Shown here piece by piece: positions 1 through 13,142 of a stretch of DNA of 64,000 bases. Origin of the DNA: Monocercomonoides exilis (taxonomy: Eukaryota; Preaxostyla; Oxymonadida; Polymastigidae); contig LSRY02000042.1 in the NCBI GenBank assembly GCA_001643675.2, forward strand, positions 372,501 through 436,500, written 5' to 3'. The position numbers were made by a program, and so were the translations under genes. Every line of letters begins with the position of its first letter. Positions within the stretch are counted from its first letter, which is position 1. The notes beneath the pieces are model-generated. The model saw only the letters and a program-made list of their open reading frames with translations. It did not search any database and had not been told where the DNA came from.

Positions 1-560
1 TCAACAAAATTTCTTTTACCGTCTCAAAAAACCATAGTATTTGTATTTCAAAACGTTGAATGAAAAAAAAAAAAAGAAAAAGAACGAAAATATAAAACGA
101 TTCGAACAAATTCAGATTGTACAAAAGCATTGAATGTTATATTCAAGAAATAACTTTCAACAATTGAGCTTCTCCAATTATGATTATTAATGATCAAATA
201 TCCCAACAGATTTGTTTGCTTTTCAACATTCTTTGGAAACAAAATGTTTGTTATTGTGTGTATTTCAATTGTTGTATCGGTTGTTGTTCATTGTTAAATG
301 TTCATGCATTCTGTGCCATGGGACGATGGTTCAACTGACTATTAAATATGTTTTGCATTAATGCTCAATTTTGACTGGTTTTGTTGATATTCGGTTGGTT
401 TTGGTTTTCGAGAGAAAACATCCAGAAAAATGAGCGCTCACGATTGCAGAAAGTTCAATGGGAGGAAGGAAGAGGCTGCAAAGAGAGAAATGTTTAATCG
501 TGTGTAAGTTTTTGATGCAAACCACAAAATGGTGCAATTTATTGTTTTCATTTTGAAGAA
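1..560. other. Region upstream of family member 1
   Basis: AT-rich sequence with no convincing gene. A stretch at about 430-465 resembles the 5' coding part of members 3-5 (an ATG, then a run like GAAAGTTCAATGG), but in-frame stops separate it from the ATG at 561. It looks like a degenerate remnant of the longer N-terminus seen in the other paralogs. Confidence 0.4.
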
Positions 561-1926
561 ATGCTTGACAAACTTGAAAAGAGCAATGTGGACGATCAAA
601 AGCATATTGTGGAAGAAATGAAACACATAGTGGTAGAGATGGGACAAAAAGAGCTGAAGTCTATTCTGAAAGTGGAATTTTACAATGAATTGGAAAAAAT
701 TATTAAAGAAAGGAAATTGATTGAGGAGCAGGTCTTTCAGTTGATAAAGAAAATAGGATGTTGCAAAGTGTTGAATGAGTGGTCGGATTTGAGCTTTGAA
801 GAGTCATTATTGGACCAGAGATTTAAGAATATGATTGCTGAAGAGGAGAAGAAAGAGGAAAAAAAGGACGAAAGATTATTGACTGACATTAGCGAGTGCT
901 ATATTCTGCTTGACGAAACAGATTTCGAAATACCGAAATCATTGCTTTCTCATTGTGTGCGTAGCCTTTTGAAAGTTGCATTAAAAAAGGAAGAAGATGA
1001 AGAAACACAAAATGAAGCGGAAATAGCCTTACTCACTTTGAGCAATATTGATAATGATTTGGCATGGTTTTTAAAAAAAAAGCAATATTCATTAATCGTT
1101 CTGATTTTTTATTTTTTCTCATTATTATTTCTTATTTGATAAAATTGATATTAATGGAAAAAAGGAAATTGAACAGGAATTGCATTTGAGCGAGATCAAA
1201 GAGATAATCCAATATCATCAGGAACATCACAATCTGACTCGTCTTGCCTGTCAATCAGCTTGGGACTTTTTTGTTGGCAGATTGAACAATGAGGAAGATT
1301 TGGGAGATGAAATTGAGAAAGAATTGCATTTTGTGAAAGAAGCAACAAGAGAACTGGGCGAGCTAACGAGATGTGTGGATTGGAAGAGAAATGAAGAAGA
1401 ACAGGAAAAAACAAAGGAAGTGCAGATAATAAGGAGATGGTTGGATTCGGTGCAGGCATACATTTATTTTTGCTATGATTTGCAAAAAGAAGAGTCTGAC
1501 TGCTTGACGGAATGTGTCGCAAGGCTTTACAGAGCAGTAAAGAACACCAATAAGAGGATGTGCGATAAAAGCATAAAAATGTTTGGGAGAATGATCAATT
1601 CAGATGAAAGCAGCTCTTCAGTTTTTGGAGCGACCAAGGCTGCAGGATGTGTTTTGGAGGAGATGCAGCGGACAACGTTGAATCATGATATAGTCGTGAA
1701 CTGCCTTGAAATATTTTCTTCCTTTTCAAGGAGAATGCAAGGAGAGATGGAGGAAGAATGGGAGGAAGAAGAATTGAAGAAGATGAAAAGAGGAATATTT
1801 GAAGGGCTGGAGGAGGAAGGATACGAAGATACAATGACGAGCTATCATGAAACGTTTTCGTTTTTCAACACCACCTATTATGCTGAATTTTCAGAAAATC
1901 TCAACAACTTTTTTGTGAGCGTCTAG
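561..1926 (+). CDS. Lineage-specific helical family, member 1 (two exons)
   Basis: Exons 561-1061 and 1177-1926 give about 416 aa. Function unknown. The protein is Glu/Lys/Leu-rich and probably all-helical. Shared family blocks are an EEMxxIVxEM-like helix near the N-terminus, an ALLTLSNI-type segment just before the intron, a YHQEHHNLTRLA block at the start of exon 2, and a C-terminal EEEGYEDTMTSY block. The intron (1062-1176) is placed by aligning the exon edges with four paralogs. Only a GC donor (GCATGG, ending TTGAACAG) keeps phase 0; the nearby GT at 1067 breaks the frame. The ATG at 561 sits exactly where members 3-5 have TTG (Leu) after GAAGAA, so this member lacks their N-terminal extension. 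It ends with TAG. From memory the family resembles one expanded in Monocercomonoides. Confidence 0.8.
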
Positions 1927-3282
1927 AACAATGTGTCTTCGGCTTTGGACTTTTCGAAAATTGTGTGTGAAAGAGAAAAGCAAGCAAAAGAATCGAAGAA
2001 AGCAGAACACCAATGAACAGATTTTCTTCGAATATGACAAACCCTATTTTGAGAATCGATGGATGAGAGATATATTGTCCTTTCTCATTTCTTTTCCATC
2101 TCCTTTTCATCCATTTTTCTTTATCTTCATTTCTTCCATTCGATTAAAGGGGGGTCAAAATATGGTTATTCAATTTTCATTTATTTGTTGAATTGCTGTT
2201 GAAAAAGCAAAATAGAGACATTTAATGCTCTCAACTCCTTTCATTTCTCCAAAAGAGCAAGACAATAAAAGAAAGAAAAGCAATAATACATGTGCAATTA
2301 TTGACGTTGTTCAAAACCACGAAATTGAAGGTTAGGCCATTCATCGTCTGCTATGTTGATGCCGAGCAGTTCAGCTTGTTTCCAAAGAAAACAGCAACGA
2401 GATGACGAGGAAGAAGAAACGATGATTGGCTCTCAAATAGCATATGAATTCACTGAAAGAACGATTCCTCAAGGATATGGAGAAAGAAGAGAATGAGAAA
2501 GAAAAGCTGATTTCTTTCAGCATTGGATAAATTACAAAGTCCAGAACTTTTTGACTAAGATTTTTCAAGTTTCCAATTAACAATTCTTAAATGTGGTTTA
2601 CTTTTTTCCACTAAAAAAAAAAATCAATTTTATCTTATTATTTTTAATGAGCGAATAAAAATAATGAGCAGAAGATTGAATATTTCGAGCTTTTCATGTG
2701 ATTGCAATTATTTTTGCATTTTCTTTCTCATTTGAATATTCGTCGATTATTTTTATTAAATTTATACCTTTGTGACAACACTTCATTCATAATTCCGAAA
2801 CACCCACATATATGATGAAGATTTTATGTTCCAGTTTGGAGGTGTTGAAAGAACGGAGAAGTTGAAAACCATTCAAATATTGAAATTATCTGAGAGATAA
2901 AGCAGAAGAAAGCTTCATAAACAGAAAATATTTTGGAAGATATAAAAAGAGGAATATCTGAAAAAACGAGCGAGTCAATCAATAAACATCTTGATTGAGC
3001 AAAAGAGAGGAGGAATTGAAGTTGATATTAACTGAGGGACAACGGACATAATGAAGAATCACTTTCTTTTCGAAAAATGGAATTATTTATTTGTGGAAAA
3101 GATTTGTTGAAGAAAAAGTGCAACCGAACAATTACATTGGAATTTACGCAACTTCTTTATTTCTTTTAGATGAAGGGAAAAAATGACATTTATAAAATAA
3201 TTCAAATGTTTGCTGAATTGTAAAATGAATAAAAACAAAAAATGAAAATTTTGAATAACAAAATTTAATACATTTTATTTAA
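1927..3282. other. Intergenic region between members 1 and 2
   Basis: The 3' ends of members 1 and 2 converge here. There are AT-rich stretches and several purine-rich open stretches shorter than 90 codons with no recognisable protein features. No RNA gene or transposon end was seen. Confidence 0.4.
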
Positions 3283-4055
3283 CTAAACATTTACAAAATA
3301 ATTTGAAGCATCCAACGATAAACCAAAATAATATTCCTTGGAAAAAAAATCAATAAATCCTCGAAAGCTAATTATAACATCTTCATATCCTTCTTCTTCC
3401 ATCTTTTCAAACACTTTCCTTTTCAGCTCCTTTCTTTTCGCTTCTTCCATTTCATCTCTCTTCTTTTCTTTCAATCTTTTGGTGATTTTTTTAAAAAATA
3501 ATAAATATACTAATGCTTGTGAATATTCAGCATTTGATTGATAAAACTCCTTCAAGCAGAAATCAACAACCCCACCTTTCACCAGATCAGCAACACTAAC
3601 ATCTCCCTTTTCTGTCATTTGCATCAAAACATTCATGCAGAGAAGATGAGCATCTCTTTGATTTTTTGCAATTGAGCTGCACATCCTCACAACACGTGCA
3701 ATAAACTGCACGTTATTCGCTTCATAATGAGGGTCCAAGCTGAAATAATGATTTGCAGTGATGAGCCATCGTTTGAAAATGCATATTTCGTTCATTCCTC
3801 TTGTTTTCTCTTCAGCCTTCTTCCTTTCCACAACCCTTTCAAGCTCTTCTAATTCTTTCGTTGCTTCATTCACAAAATCTAAGTTTCTTGCTGCGTTGAT
3901 AAACAATTCTTCATCTTCAGTACCAAATATGAAAATGAGCCAAGCGGATTGGTATGCAAGCAACGTGAGGTTGTGGTGCTCTTGATGGAACTGGATAATC
4001 CGAGAAATCTCTTTCCAATACAATACTTCACGGATTTTCTTTAAGCATAAAATTT

Positions 4056-4114
<59 letters not shown>

Positions 4115-4702
4115 AAAGAAAAGAAATTATAAGATATGATAAGATATAACAAGATTTGACAAATTTAAAAAAATTATCACAAATAACATTTCACATACCA
4201 CGTGACAGAAAATGTTGCTCAAAGCAAGCAAAGCTATTTCAGCTTCATTCTGTGCTTCTTTTCCCTTCACTTCTCTCGCTCCAACATTCAACAGGCAGCG
4301 AATGCAGATTGAAAGCAAATCTTTTTGCACACAATTGTCCACAAAATGAAGCAGGAGATAACTTTCGCAGAGATCAGCCAATAACTTTTCATTTTTCCTT
4401 TTCATTTTCGTTCCTTCGTTGTAAATCATCTCCTCAATTCTCTGGAACAGCAAAGACCTACAAAAACTGGAAGTCCACAAATCTTTCATCACATTACAAA
4501 ATCCAATATTCTTCAACAACAATACTGCAGCCTTTGTTGATAGTTTCCTGTTTCCCATCAACTTGTCTATTTTATCAAATGTTTCTTTTGTCAAAATTGA
4601 ATCCAATTCCTTCCATTCCATTTCTCCAATTAATGCATTCATTTCGAGAATTTTCTGTTTTTGATTGTTTCCGCGGCTGCAACACTCAAGCTCAGAAAGC
4701 AT
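3283..4702 (-). CDS. Lineage-specific helical family, member 2 (two exons)
   Basis: On the minus strand, exons 4702-4199 and 4038-3283 encode about 419 aa. The intron 4039-4198 starts GTATGT, ends TTAAAG, is phase 0, and contains a 56-base homopolymer that makes it 160 bp rather than the ~60 bp of members 3 and 5. Family landmarks are present: the ALLALSNI segment before the intron, FHQEHHNLTLLAYQSAW after it, EEEGYEDVIISF near the end, and a YFVNV C-terminus followed by TAG. The ATG at 4702 occupies the same site as in member 1 (GAAGAA-ATG). The frame does not continue upstream into the hydrophobic N-terminus of members 3 and 5. Function unknown; a helical-repeat protein is a guess. Confidence 0.8.
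4057..4112. repeat. poly(A) tract (56 bp) in the intron of member 2
   Basis: Uninterrupted A run on the plus strand, so a poly(T) tract upstream of the 3' splice site in the sense orientation. Confidence 0.95.
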
Positions 4703-7063
4703 TTCTTCAAAAAAAGGAAAAGAAGAAAAGAAAAGAAAATGATGAGCAATAAAAATGTTTCTCTGAAATACATGCCTAAAAATCCATTTTCGCCATTTTT
4801 GTTCTTCATTGTTATCAAATCAGTTCAATCAAAAAAGCAAACAAAAATCGAAAGATGTTTGTGGTTAAACAAATAATGCATAGTCAACAATTAAAAACAT
4901 TTCCTTACCTTCATTTCAACACTTTTTAGCTGATTTCGAAGCCCTTAACAATTTTGAATGAATAATATCATTTTCAGAAAAATTATAATGGCACTGAGCT
5001 CTTTCGAAATCTTCAAAATAATAAGAATTGAGCGTATAGTATTTTTCAGAACATCAGTAATGCATAAAAATGAAAACGCACCATAATAATTTCAGACACA
5101 AGAAAGATTTTCTGTTTGAACTTCAATTTGAAGAGATCTGAAAGAATGAAATGGTGAGATGTTTAACATGTTGAACATAAAAAGCAATATCAAAGGGGCA
5201 ACAAACCAAGACATCGAAAAAACGATGAAGGATTATCTTGATATTTTGAGCCCGACGCTCGGATTGAAACCTTTAAAGAAAATAAAGCACAAACGTTGAA
5301 GTTAATTTCAATGGAGTATTCATTTTGGTTTATTCGTATTGCAGAAGCATGGAATTCTTCGAAAGAATTAACTGGTTGTTTTTGTTTTTTGAAAAAACAA
5401 TTACAATTATTACAAATGAAGTGTTTCTGATACTGCTTCGTTTATCGCTTCAAAAGGAAAAAATGCAATCTGGAGACTTCTGCAACATTTACAATTAATT
5501 TATCTTGAAAATTTCTTTTTTGTTCCTATTTACAAAAAAGAACAAAAAGGAAACCTCTGATTCATTTAGACTTTCTTCCAAATGACATCCGAAGAATGCT
5601 GGAAAGGCAATGCAAATACAAGAGTTTAGCAGCTCTTTTAAAAATTGGAAAGCTTTCACGAGGTACATGAAGAATATTTGTGAAAAGAGGCAGCTGCAAA
5701 CAAAAAGAGAGAACTGAATTGTTCATATTTCTTGCAATTACTGAAGAAAAGAGACTGCTTGCGGCTACATGCGAACACTCTTTTTTCATTTTTTTTGTAA
5801 CGGAAGTCGAATCTAAAAGGCAGGCAAATGCAAGAAGTTTTTCTGTTACAGTGTGTCCTGAAAGGAAAAGTTATTTGGACAAAGATAATTCATCCAGAAC
5901 AATGGGGCATAGTGCACATGGAATTTGTCTATGCCATCAACCGAGCCATGAACGATTATTTCAAATGTCACTCCACTGAATTAAATCTCAAAAAAGAAGA
6001 ATTTCTGAAAAAAAAAAAAAACGAGTTATTTGCATTCGCATCTGCAGCAAAGGAATTTGTGTGGAATTCTTTTTTCTTTAGGAAGCTAATCGTTGCAAAA
6101 ATTATGGTATTCGAAAAGGGAGAACAATTTTTGAATGCTAACAACATTGCAAGAAGCTTCAAATGCTATCATATGAAGGCTGATGAATGATGAGCCATTT
6201 TTCATTTTGCTGCAATTTCTTCTCCCACAAACACCAGCCAATAGAATATTGAATCATTCTTTTTCTTAATTTGAATGAAAACGAAGATTGCATTCAGAAA
6301 AATGAAATGGAATGTTTCAAATTCTCAAATATATCCGTTTTCAAGCTCATCATCTTTTATTTCATTCATTTTCAATCTACATGCTTTATTGCCATCGTCT
6401 TCGTCTTCTTCCTCTTCTTCCTCCTCATCTTCCTCTTTCACTTCTTCCTCTCCTCTTCCATTTGAATTCCCTTCCTTTCAAATTCTTCTTCTTTCTGTTT
6501 TTCATTATCATCTTCTTGTCATTTCAGAAAAACTCATTCAAGCAGAAAGAAAAACCCCCAAAGAAACCCTAACAAATCAAAACAGAATAATAGAAAATAA
6601 AGTCTATATTGATTTGCGTTCGGCTTGTTGATGAGAACGTATCTTCATATTTGCGATTTCCTTCGCTTTTTCATTCAGCTTGCTTGGATTTGAAGAGGTC
6701 GGTGGAAAATGCAACAAAAAGGCGTTCAGATGAACAAATGAACAACAAAGTGAAAGAAAATTCGTTATTATCGATGAATTAATTCAGAATTGCTTTATTT
6801 ACAAAATTATTCTTATTGCTTCTTTCTTTTTGGGAAGGCTTTTGAAGAAGAAAAGAAAGACTTTGTCTAAATATCAAATCTTTTTTTTTTTTTTTTTTTT
6901 TTCTTGTTTCTTCATTTCATTTTGAAAAAGAAGTGGGAAAAACAATTTATAAATGATTTTTATTTTATTTCATTTCATTTTGAATTATCTCTGGCATATG
7001 TGAAATGACGAAAAAACGAAAAAATGAAAATTTGAGAAACAGAGCCAAATTCTTTTCATTTGG
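4703..7063. other. Intergenic region between members 2 and 3
   Basis: AT-rich, with poly(T) at 6881-6902. A 120-codon open frame at 5828-6190 (+) has no recognisable motif; its neighbourhood (5560-6190) reads like patchy coding sequence broken by stops. The pyrimidine-rich stretch 6380-6470 (TTC/CTC repeats) produces spurious open frames. No gene is claimed. Confidence 0.4.
5828..6190 (+). CDS. Possible small hypothetical protein
   Basis: 120 codons starting at ATG 5828 and ending TGA. Composition is mixed, not low-complexity, apart from a run of lysines from an A tract. No domain, signal peptide or homologous partner was recognised in the window. It could be a fragment of a decayed gene or chance. 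Confidence 0.15.
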   Translation: MQEVFLLQCVLKGKVIWTKIIHPEQWGIVHMEFVYAINRAMNDYFKCHSTELNLKKEEFLKKKKNELFAFASAAKEFVWNSFFFRKLIVAKIMVFEKGEQFLNANNIARSFKCYHMKADE

Positions 7064-8507
7064 CTAAACATTCACAAGATAATCAGAAATATCTAATGAT
7101 AATGTATGATCACAATATTTTTCACGGAGAAAATAAAATATTCCGAGGAAACTTGTGACTGTATCTTCATATCCTTCTTCTTCCATCTTTTCAAACACTT
7201 TCCTTTTCAAGTTTTTTCTTTTCGCCTCTTCCATTTCATCTCTCTTCTTTTCTTTCAATTCACTTGAAGGATCTATTAAGAACAGAAAGAAGTTAATCGT
7301 CATCTTGAAATCCAATGTCGATTGCTGAATCTCCTCCAAAATGAGTTCAACAGCTCCACTATTCAACAAGCCATCAGCTGATCCATTTTTGCTACCAGCT
7401 ACTTCTTCAAATAAAGAAATGCATTGATCGCAAAGTTCTTTGTGATTATCCTTTGCTGCTCGAAATATTTTCACAATGCTGCAGACAAGGTCAACAATTT
7501 CATCATTCCACAACTGACAGTATTCCAAGAAAAACGCAATCGTCTGAAGCCATTGCTTCAAGTTTTTCGTTTCTCTGCTTTCTTTATCTCTTTTCTCTTC
7601 CTCTTTTCTCTTCTTCCAATTCACATTTCTTGTCAGCTCTTCCAATTCTCTTGCAGCCTCTCTTTCAAAGTGCAGTTCGTTCACAATAACATGGTCAAGG
7701 CTAGGATCAAAGTATAATCTACCTGTCAAAAACTGCCAAGCAGACTGATAGGCAAGTTGAGTGAGATTGCGATGCTCCTGATGATATTCAATGATCTCCT
7801 TGATCTCATTCAGATACAGTTCTTTATCCAATTTCTTATAAAAAAGAAATGAAAAGAAAACAATAATATCAAAAGTGAGATTGAAATGATCAAACTTTAA
7901 ATTTGTTTAAATGATTCAAGGCCAACATTGCCATTTCCACTTCTTTTTGCGTTTCCTTGTCTTCCTCTTTCTTCAATCCAGCTTTCAGAAGACAGTGCAC
8001 ACAAATTGAAAGCAATTTCGAAGAAGTTACGTTGCTCAGCATAATATAGCATTCGCAGAGATCAACCAGAAGCTTTTCATTCTTTTTATCTTTTTTCTGA
8101 TCTTCTTTAATAATCATCTTTTCAAGCATTTTGCACAACGAAGATCGTTCAAAAGTCGAAATCCGAGCATCTTTCATAATTTTCCAATATCCCAGGCGCT
8201 TCAACAACAAAATTGCATTTTTCATCAAAAGTTTCTTTTCATCAATCATTTTGTTCAATGAATCAAACAGCTCTGTCGTGAAAACAGGATAGAATTCTTC
8301 TCCATTCATTTCTTTGATCAATCCACTCATATCTTCAATTTTCTGTTTTTGCTCATCAGCTGATTTATTCAACTGGGAAAACAATTCTTCAAAAAAAATA
8401 AAGAAAGAAAGAATTCCAATCAAAAAGAATAAATACGCAGCAACGAATGCAAACTTATGAAAATTTTTGTGTTGTTCGTATCCTGTATTTATGGTGAAGA
8501 ATTTCAT
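7064..8507 (-). CDS. Lineage-specific helical family, member 3 (two exons)
   Basis: Exons 8507-7896 and 7834-7064 encode about 460 aa. The intron 7835-7895 is 61 bp, starts GTTTGA, ends ATAAG, and is phase 0. The N-terminus is longer than in members 1 and 2: an MKFFTINTG-like start, then a hydrophobic stretch (about residues 20-40, FLIGILSFF-like) that could be a signal anchor, then FEELFSQL. The exon 2 blocks YHQEHRNLTQLAYQSAWQFL and EEEGYEDTVTSF are conserved. It ends YLVNV-TAG. The 5' flank is shared with member 4 for about 400 bp. Function unknown. Confidence 0.82.
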
Positions 8508-8905
8508 TCAGAAAACAACCCCATTTTCAGAATTCATATTGAATTCGTATATGTTTCGATAGAAGAAATTGATGATTTATTAAAAACTCAAAGTCACTAA
8601 TACATTATCAGCGCTCATACCATTTTTCCTTGCGTTGACATTTTTGACTCCTAGCGACAGAGAAATACAGCGCTTCCGATTATTCAATTATATAATAATG
8701 GACACTGAGATCTGATTGATATTCAAGTTGCTTTTCCACGACATAATGAGAATTCCATGAGTGAACATTTGCTGCAAATTAAATAATGTTAATTTCGATG
8801 TTTGCATAAATCACAGGAAATTAATTACAAACGATTGAATTCTGTCTAATTATTTTATTATTTGTTGGACTAATAGATGAATTGTGAATAGAATTTTTTT
8901 ATTTG
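8508..8905 (-). repeat. Duplicated 5' flank of member 3
   Basis: Aligns along its length with 53330-53735 upstream of member 4. Shared runs include TTTCGATAGAAGAAATTGATG and GTTGACATTTTTGACTCCTAG. A weaker version lies upstream of member 5 (63160-63420). It shows the genes were copied with their promoter regions. Confidence 0.8.
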
Positions 8906-10140
8906 AATAAATTCAACTTATTTGAATGGACTGGGTTTTTCTTAAATGAAGTCATGTTATTTAAGATGGTTGAAGTGACACTTGAATAAAGTGCGATGCA
9001 CTTAAATAAATAATTCATAAAAAAATAGTGAACACTCATTATAATATTTTTGTGTTTTATCTTTCACTTTATCAACAAAAAAATTGAAAAATCTTAATAA
9101 CTGAGATTTTTCTATTTTGAAAAATAAAATTTCAGATATGCTTCAAGATGATTTTATTTGATAAAAAGAGCTAGAAATGAATGCAAATATCATTTTGTTA
9201 TCATTCTTTTGTACTGTTTTTTCTCATTAACAAAAAATGTGATCATCACGTAATTAAATATCAAAAACAAAAATTTGTTTCTTTTGATGTTCCCGGAGTA
9301 ATTCTCAACAAACAAAGCATATGTTTCTGAAGCACTCAGTCGAATCGACAGATTGAGGCAGCTTTCATCTTCACTACTTTCTCCGTTAAGTTGATATATT
9401 CTATTTTCATTTATCGATTTATTTCACAAAGCCTCTCAATATTCTTCTTCACTGCATTCTTCTCCTCTCTCCTCCAATGAGCATCAAATGATGTCTAAGT
9501 CATTATCATCTTGACTTTCTTTAGATTTTTCTTTATGACATCGTTAAAAATCTCCTTGCTTTAGTTCGCTTCTTCTTTTGCCCTCCTCCTCAAATAGTTG
9601 CTGCTGTATGAACAACAAGTGCAATTAATAATATCACAACGAATAAAACTTTAACAACCAATGTCATCATTGATTTTCCAACCTTTCCTCCTTCAACAAT
9701 TCTTTCATCTCCTTTTGATTGATGCCTTCATCTGTTTTTCAGAATGAATGAATCAGTTGAGGCTAGAAATTCAGTCCTTCCAAATAAGATCTTTACGGAC
9801 ACTTCTGTTGCCTCTAACACAGTTGTAACAATTGAGGCTGGAATAGCTATGTGAAACTCTGTTTCACCTGCAAACTCCTCTGACTGCAGCGGATACGACT
9901 GGAGATTGTGAACCGAACCATCGAATTAGTCAACCTGGAGAGCCAAGCCACAGGGCAGGAGCAAGGATCCAGTAAGATCAACGGCAAGGGTACTGCCTTG
10001 CAGGCGAGACTTCACTGAAGCCAGCTGTGGAATGAAAAGCACTGATTCTTTTTCTCAGGCCAAGCCTTCGAAGGTGTAATCATCGTTTGCAATTCACGTC
10101 GAAGTTCTGAAGAAAGCCATCCCAGCCTTTCAGGCTTTGA
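8906..10140. other. Gene-poor region with degenerate tandem motif and coding-like relic
   Basis: 8890-9010 holds degenerate copies of a TTATTTGAATRRAC-like unit also seen at 12865-12990. From about 9730 base composition shifts to higher GC. The plus strand then has short open runs (a ~32-codon run from about 9741, and one at about 9902-10018) broken by stops. They look like decayed exons but were not identified. Confidence 0.35.
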
Positions 10141-12275
10141 ATGAACAGTAGTGCATGGCCAGAGCACGCGATGCTACTCCTTACGGATAGATGGCCAGCT
10201 TCGTTCGGGCTGTTATTAGCAAACAATATAAATAGCGTGGAGATGCTTCCACCAGAGATCGACAGTCATCTCTTGGACAAATTGGTTATTGTGGTGTCTT
10301 TAATTGCTGCCGAGCAATTGAGAAGATCAACCATCGATCCGCTCCACTGGCATAGCTCTTCTGATCGCTTGTTGTTCGTTCTCAGCTCTGACGCGCTTGC
10401 TGCTCCGTCGAATACGCACAAAGGCATGCTAGTATCTGTCAAATCTGTCAACGCCGCAATGCAACATTTTTTATACGAAGAAGCACACATTTTGTTCGAG
10501 CATTTCTTCAACTCCAGCAACAAAAACACAAAGATGAGACAGCCAAACAGCACGGGCCAAGCGAATCTCGGGTTATGTTTTGTAATGAAGAGTGCTTCAA
10601 CAGAAATGCTGAGTCATTCGACGTCACGCTCACTGAGCACACACCCCCAAGAACTGTGTTTGAAACAGCCAAGAAATTCATTTCAATATCTTAATCTTGG
10701 CATTCAACAGAAACCAACGATTCACTTGAAACGCGCATATCATCAAATTCCAAATGAATGCCCTGGATGTTTGAATGCCCTCCCGAACCATCTGATGAAA
10801 ACACAATCACGCTTGATCCACTCCGAGTGCCTCTCATCTGAATGTTCTGGAGCTGGCAGTCTTTGCAGTTGTAAAGAATGAGAGCAGATTAATAAAATTT
10901 GCAGCTTGAAATAAGCATCTGCTGAAAGGACAGCTTTGCCAGTCGTGAAAAACCATCAGCACACCAGATATAACATCTGTGAAATTCAGAAATGCACACG
11001 AGAAATATTGCCCACAACTTGCTGCCAGACATGAAGTACTAAGACAGAGGCCAGCAAAACAAAAGAAAGACATCAACAATCTTCTTCCGCTCACTTCAAT
11101 AATTGAGCAATTCAGTTCAATTTCAGAGTTTCTGCTCGAATCTTCATAAGTTTTTTTGTATCGTCAATCAACAAGTTGACATCAGCAAGCGACAGCAACC
11201 TCAAATGCGTAGAAGAAAAAGCGCTTCCAAACAAAAACGAAAGAGATTCCATTTTCACTCTCGATGAGCACGAAAGGAGACTTCCCCTCTTGATTTCGAT
11301 GATGAGGTTCATTAGAATATCCCCTCCTATGCCTTCCGGATCCAGCTGCTCGATTGAGACATCGCTTGTGCTTGCTTCTCCTGACACCACAGCGCTTTTG
11401 TCGATGAGCAAATTGCTGCAAGCCGAAGGAATTATGTGGGGAAGCACAATATTCAACGAAATGCATGGTTCGCTCATTACACCACACTGGCGCGTGTCAG
11501 AGGCATTGTCGACTGAAAAAGATGCAAATATCGTTTCGCTCTGATACACAACTACAAGCAGTAGAAGATCTTGCTCTTCGCAATAGTTGGTTGCAGTGCA
11601 ACTCCACATGGTAAGATCCCGAACAAACGGAGGTCTGAAGTCGAGCTGGATGAGCTCGATGCTGATTTGAGATCTGATATTTGTGCATCTCACATACAGG
11701 TCTCGTCCTGTGAGCGCCTTGTTGTTCATGAAAGTTGTGTTTTCCAAGAGGAACGGCAACGGACTGTCGCTCGCGATTGACGAGCAATTCAGGAATATCG
11801 CTCCTCCTCTTCCACTTTCTGAGCAGAAACATCCAGAGACAGCAGAAAAACGGAACTCGAAAAAACTTCCTTCGCACAAGCTCATGATCATTCCTCCACC
11901 TTTCTCGCTTTCGCTGCTTCCACAGTTCTTCATTGATGTGTTTTGCACGGACACGTTGAAAAGCTCGATGCCACTGCAACTGAAGATAGAGGGCTCAGAT
12001 GGAGCATTTTGGAGAAGTGAATGGAGCGTGCAGCATTTCAGGTGCACTATTGGACTGTCACCTTCATTCATTTCTTGTGTCCCGTCTTGCATTTCCGTTA
12101 GTGCCAACACAGCTTCAATGCTTCCGAACATCAGCTCCATATTGATCGTCGAGACATTCGTCAAGTCAACGCTGTTACCATTCAATGCATAATGTTTGCG
12201 ATCTTTTGTTTTGATGGCTTGATTGAGCAGAGTAGAATTTCGCATGTTCCAGACAGGCAGACAACGATGAAACAA
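10141..12275 (-). pseudogene. Decayed beta-helix (pectin-lyase-like) surface protein
   Basis: The longest open piece, 12275-11112 on the minus strand (387 codons, no ATG at its 5' end), has the hallmarks of a right-handed beta-helix surface protein. These are repeated Gly-rich turns (SEKGGGMIMSL, SESGRGGAIFLNC), short Asn/Cys-rich strands, an ENTTFMNNKALTGRDLYVRC block and a CGVMSEPCISL motif that resembles the repeat start of such proteins. Related coding continues downstream in shifted frames: 10881-10700 reads as CKDCQLQNIQMRG-type beta-helix, and about 10610-10550 carries a HSSLQNITRDSLGPC-like block. Stops and frame changes separate the pieces and both ends are missing. GC content is well above the flanks. 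The open frame on the plus strand at 10141-10881 is its antisense shadow. Confidence 0.7.
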
Positions 12276-13005
12276 GAAATGCTTGTGTGAGAAGCTCGTC
12301 CAAATAGAAAGAGAAAAGCGGTTAAACTTTATTCATTGTTCAATGAAATAATGAAGACTCATTAATTTGTTTTTTTATCTTTTTTAAAAAAATTATATCA
12401 ATTTCAAATATTATCCGATAATTTTTTTCAAGTCCTTTAATGTTTTCGAATCAATTAAAGTTCAAAAACAAGTTGTTTATGTATGTGTTGATGCAATCCA
12501 TTTTATAAATCTGAATAATTTCAATTCACTTATTTTGCGCAAATAAAATGTTTCTTTTCATTTCATAATTCATGGAATTCTTCTTTTCATCAATTTTTAA
12601 AATTGTTAAAGCATGTGGATTTCATTCACAAAAGGTTTAACAATCAAAGAATGTGATGTTGTTGCGTTATAAATTATGTATCGGTGACAAAGAATTATTT
12701 CTGTTTTTAAAATATTTTGATCCTTTTGATCTTTGAAGGAATATGTCGAAAACAACAAAAATCATTTCCAAAATTACATAATTATTATGCAAATAATATT
12801 TGAAAGTCTTTGTATTCAATTTTATAGACATAAAAAATATTTGTTTTTAAAATAAATTTTCGTAACTCAAATGAACTCAGTCTATCTCAAATGAACTCGG
12901 TTTATTCAAATGAACTTGATCTATTCGAATAAACATGAGTTCATTTGAATAAGCCTGGTTTATTTGAATAAAAAAAATCTATTCAAAATTCATCTAATGA
13001 AATGC
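12276..13005. other. AT-rich region with inverted/tandem repeat next to Merlin 1
   Basis: No gene. At 12865-12985 a unit like CTCAAATGAACTC recurs three times and then appears inverted (AGTTCATTTGAA); 12905-12915 pairs with 12939-12949. The last ~20 bp (TCTAATGAAATGC) match the start of the 53.72 kb repeat copy, marking the left side of the Merlin 1 target. Confidence 0.5.
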
Positions 13006-13142
13006 AACAATTTGGCAAAATAAAAGTATATCGGAACTCTCAATTTTGCACAAAAAAATAGTGAAAGTCATTTATATTATATATTGATACAATATGCAAA
13101 TTTTCAGCTATCGGAAAGTCTTTTCAAAAAGTTTAAAAAAAC

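Noticed and set aside
10141-10881. 246-codon plus-strand gene
   Set aside because: The opposite strand carries recognisable beta-helix coding over the same interval; the plus frame has no domain.
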